Source: Microcaldota archaeon
GTDB taxonomy: Archaea; Micrarchaeota; Micrarchaeia; Micrarchaeales; Micrarchaeaceae
Direction: 5' to 3'
Length of the DNA stretch: 13,400 nt
NCBI GenBank assembly: GCA_021785805.1
Contig: JAJYEJ010000023.1
Span: 1-13,400 of the forward strand
Each line of letters opens with the position of its first letter. Position 1 is the first letter of the stretch. The notes under the pieces were generated by a model that saw only the letters and a program-made list of their open reading frames with translations, searched no databases and was not told the DNA's origin. Below, piece by piece: positions 12,919-13,400 of the stretch. The translations under genes were made by a program, and so were the position numbers.

Positions 12919-13400
12919 TTATGTCTGGTGCTGTTTGCCCTTCCTCGAGGCCGTCACCAGGTAGTACGCTATCGCTATGACAATGATCACCACTACCACT
13001 AATGCTATTGCCCGTGTTGAGGACGAGCCGCTCGGAGGCGTAGATGAATTATTTGATGTATTCACGGCAGTCGATGTCGTAGATGTATTGGTGTATATGG
13101 TGGTCGTTGTGGTGGTTGTGCTTGATGTTGTTGATATGGTAGTTTCCTGATTATGGAAGTACGAGCAGTTCGGGGCTGCGGTCTCTCCGGGCTTGAGCAT
13201 AGGGAAGTTGTATGTTAACCCGCCTGATGTCTCGTACGGGGTATCGAAATGCGACGTACTATATCCGGTAGCCGAGACGGTGACCGTCCAGTTGCCTGTT
13301 CCTAGCACGAGCCTGTATTCTCCGTTAGAGTTGCTGATATTGTACGCATTGCCGTTGTAAGGAGAGCTCACATTGGCTCCGGCTATCGCGGTGCATGTGC
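12919..13400 (-). CDS. C-terminal part of a Thr-rich stalked membrane protein with a carboxypeptidase-regulatory-like domain (5' end outside window)
   Basis: The frame is open to the right edge of the window, so the GTG at 13371 is internal. The visible part begins with a small beta-sandwich: N-S-N-G-E-Y-R-L-V-L-G-T-G-N-W-T-V-T-V-S-A-T-G-Y follows the carboxypeptidase regulatory / PEGA-like pattern of a G-x-Y strand, then a G-x-(Y/W)-T-V-x-V strand. A Ser/Thr/Asn-rich stalk of about 45 residues follows (bases of about 13010-13146, almost pure Thr in the middle), probably glycosylated. One membrane helix (A-I-A-L-V-V-V-V-I-I-V-I-A-I-A-Y-Y) and a short basic tail complete it. It lies 18 bp upstream of the Lon-like protease gene and may be its partner or substrate; that is inference. 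Confidence 0.75.
   Translation of the reverse strand, partial: TCTAIAGANVSSPYNGNAYNISNSNGEYRLVLGTGNWTVTVSATGYSTSHFDTPYETSGGLTYNFPMLKPGETAAPNCSYFHNQETTISTTSSTTTTTTTIYTNTSTTSTAVNTSNNSSTPPSGSSSTRAIALVVVVIIVIAIAYYLVTASRKGKQHQT

Noticed and set aside
13010..13146. Thr-codon tract as a DNA repeat
   Set aside because: It is a low-complexity protein stalk encoded by mixed Thr codons, not a regular nucleotide repeat.
1..13400. Search for tRNA, rRNA, CRISPR arrays, insertion sequences and attachment sites
   Set aside because: No clover-leaf, spaced repeat, transposase or flanking direct repeat could be seen; the intergenic gaps are mostly under 110 bp.

Overview
The window is archaeal. It carries an archaeal EF-1beta next to an HVO_2753-type zinc ribbon, an archaeal COG1709-type HTH regulator, a COG1750-type secreted Lon-like protease, TATA-type promoters about 25-30 nt upstream of the expected transcript starts, and AGG/ATA-rich codon use. 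GC content looks moderate, roughly 50% by eye. The small genes, short leaders, and a lipoylated 2-oxoacid dehydrogenase complex in an archaeon fit a Thermoplasmata-associated or ARMAN/Micrarchaeota-like genome. That lineage guess is inference only.

Layout. Bases 1-408 (+) are the tail of a membrane-anchored surface protein. Bases 477-1166 (+) encode the COG1709-type HTH regulator. Bases 1253-2167 (+) encode an unrecognised protein with a possible FHA-like domain and its own TATA box. Bases 2188-2946 (-) encode a flavin/NAD(P) reductase, divergent from a lipoate ligase-family protein at 3048-3758 (+). Bases 3769-10256 (-) are one long block, in transcription order E1alpha, E1beta, E2, a membrane-anchored extracytoplasmic protein, E3 and an alpha/beta hydrolase. 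About 230 nt without a convincing gene follows (10322-10553). Then come EF-1beta and the zinc ribbon (-), the membrane-anchored Lon-like protease (-), and the tail of a Thr-rich stalked surface protein (-) running off the right edge.

The genes together. E1alpha/E1beta (thiamine-dependent decarboxylation), E2 (lipoyl acyltransferase) and E3 (dihydrolipoamide dehydrogenase) form a complete 2-oxoacid dehydrogenase complex. It oxidises a 2-oxoacid, probably pyruvate or a branched-chain acid, to an acyl-CoA and NADH. E2 needs lipoate on Lys42, and the only candidate modifying enzyme here is the convergent LplA-family protein, whose glycine loop is replaced by E-S-E. A membrane protein and a hydrolase sit inside the block and have no known role in the complex.

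Most informative oddities: (1) the zinc-ribbon gene has no ATG, GTG or TTG in frame and appears to start at ATA; (2) nearly every gene here shows a GGTG-like Shine-Dalgarno core exactly five bases before its start codon, which resolves several start sites and supports the ATA start; (3) the lipoate ligase homologue has lost its conserved glycines; (4) a secreted membrane protein interrupts the dehydrogenase operon.
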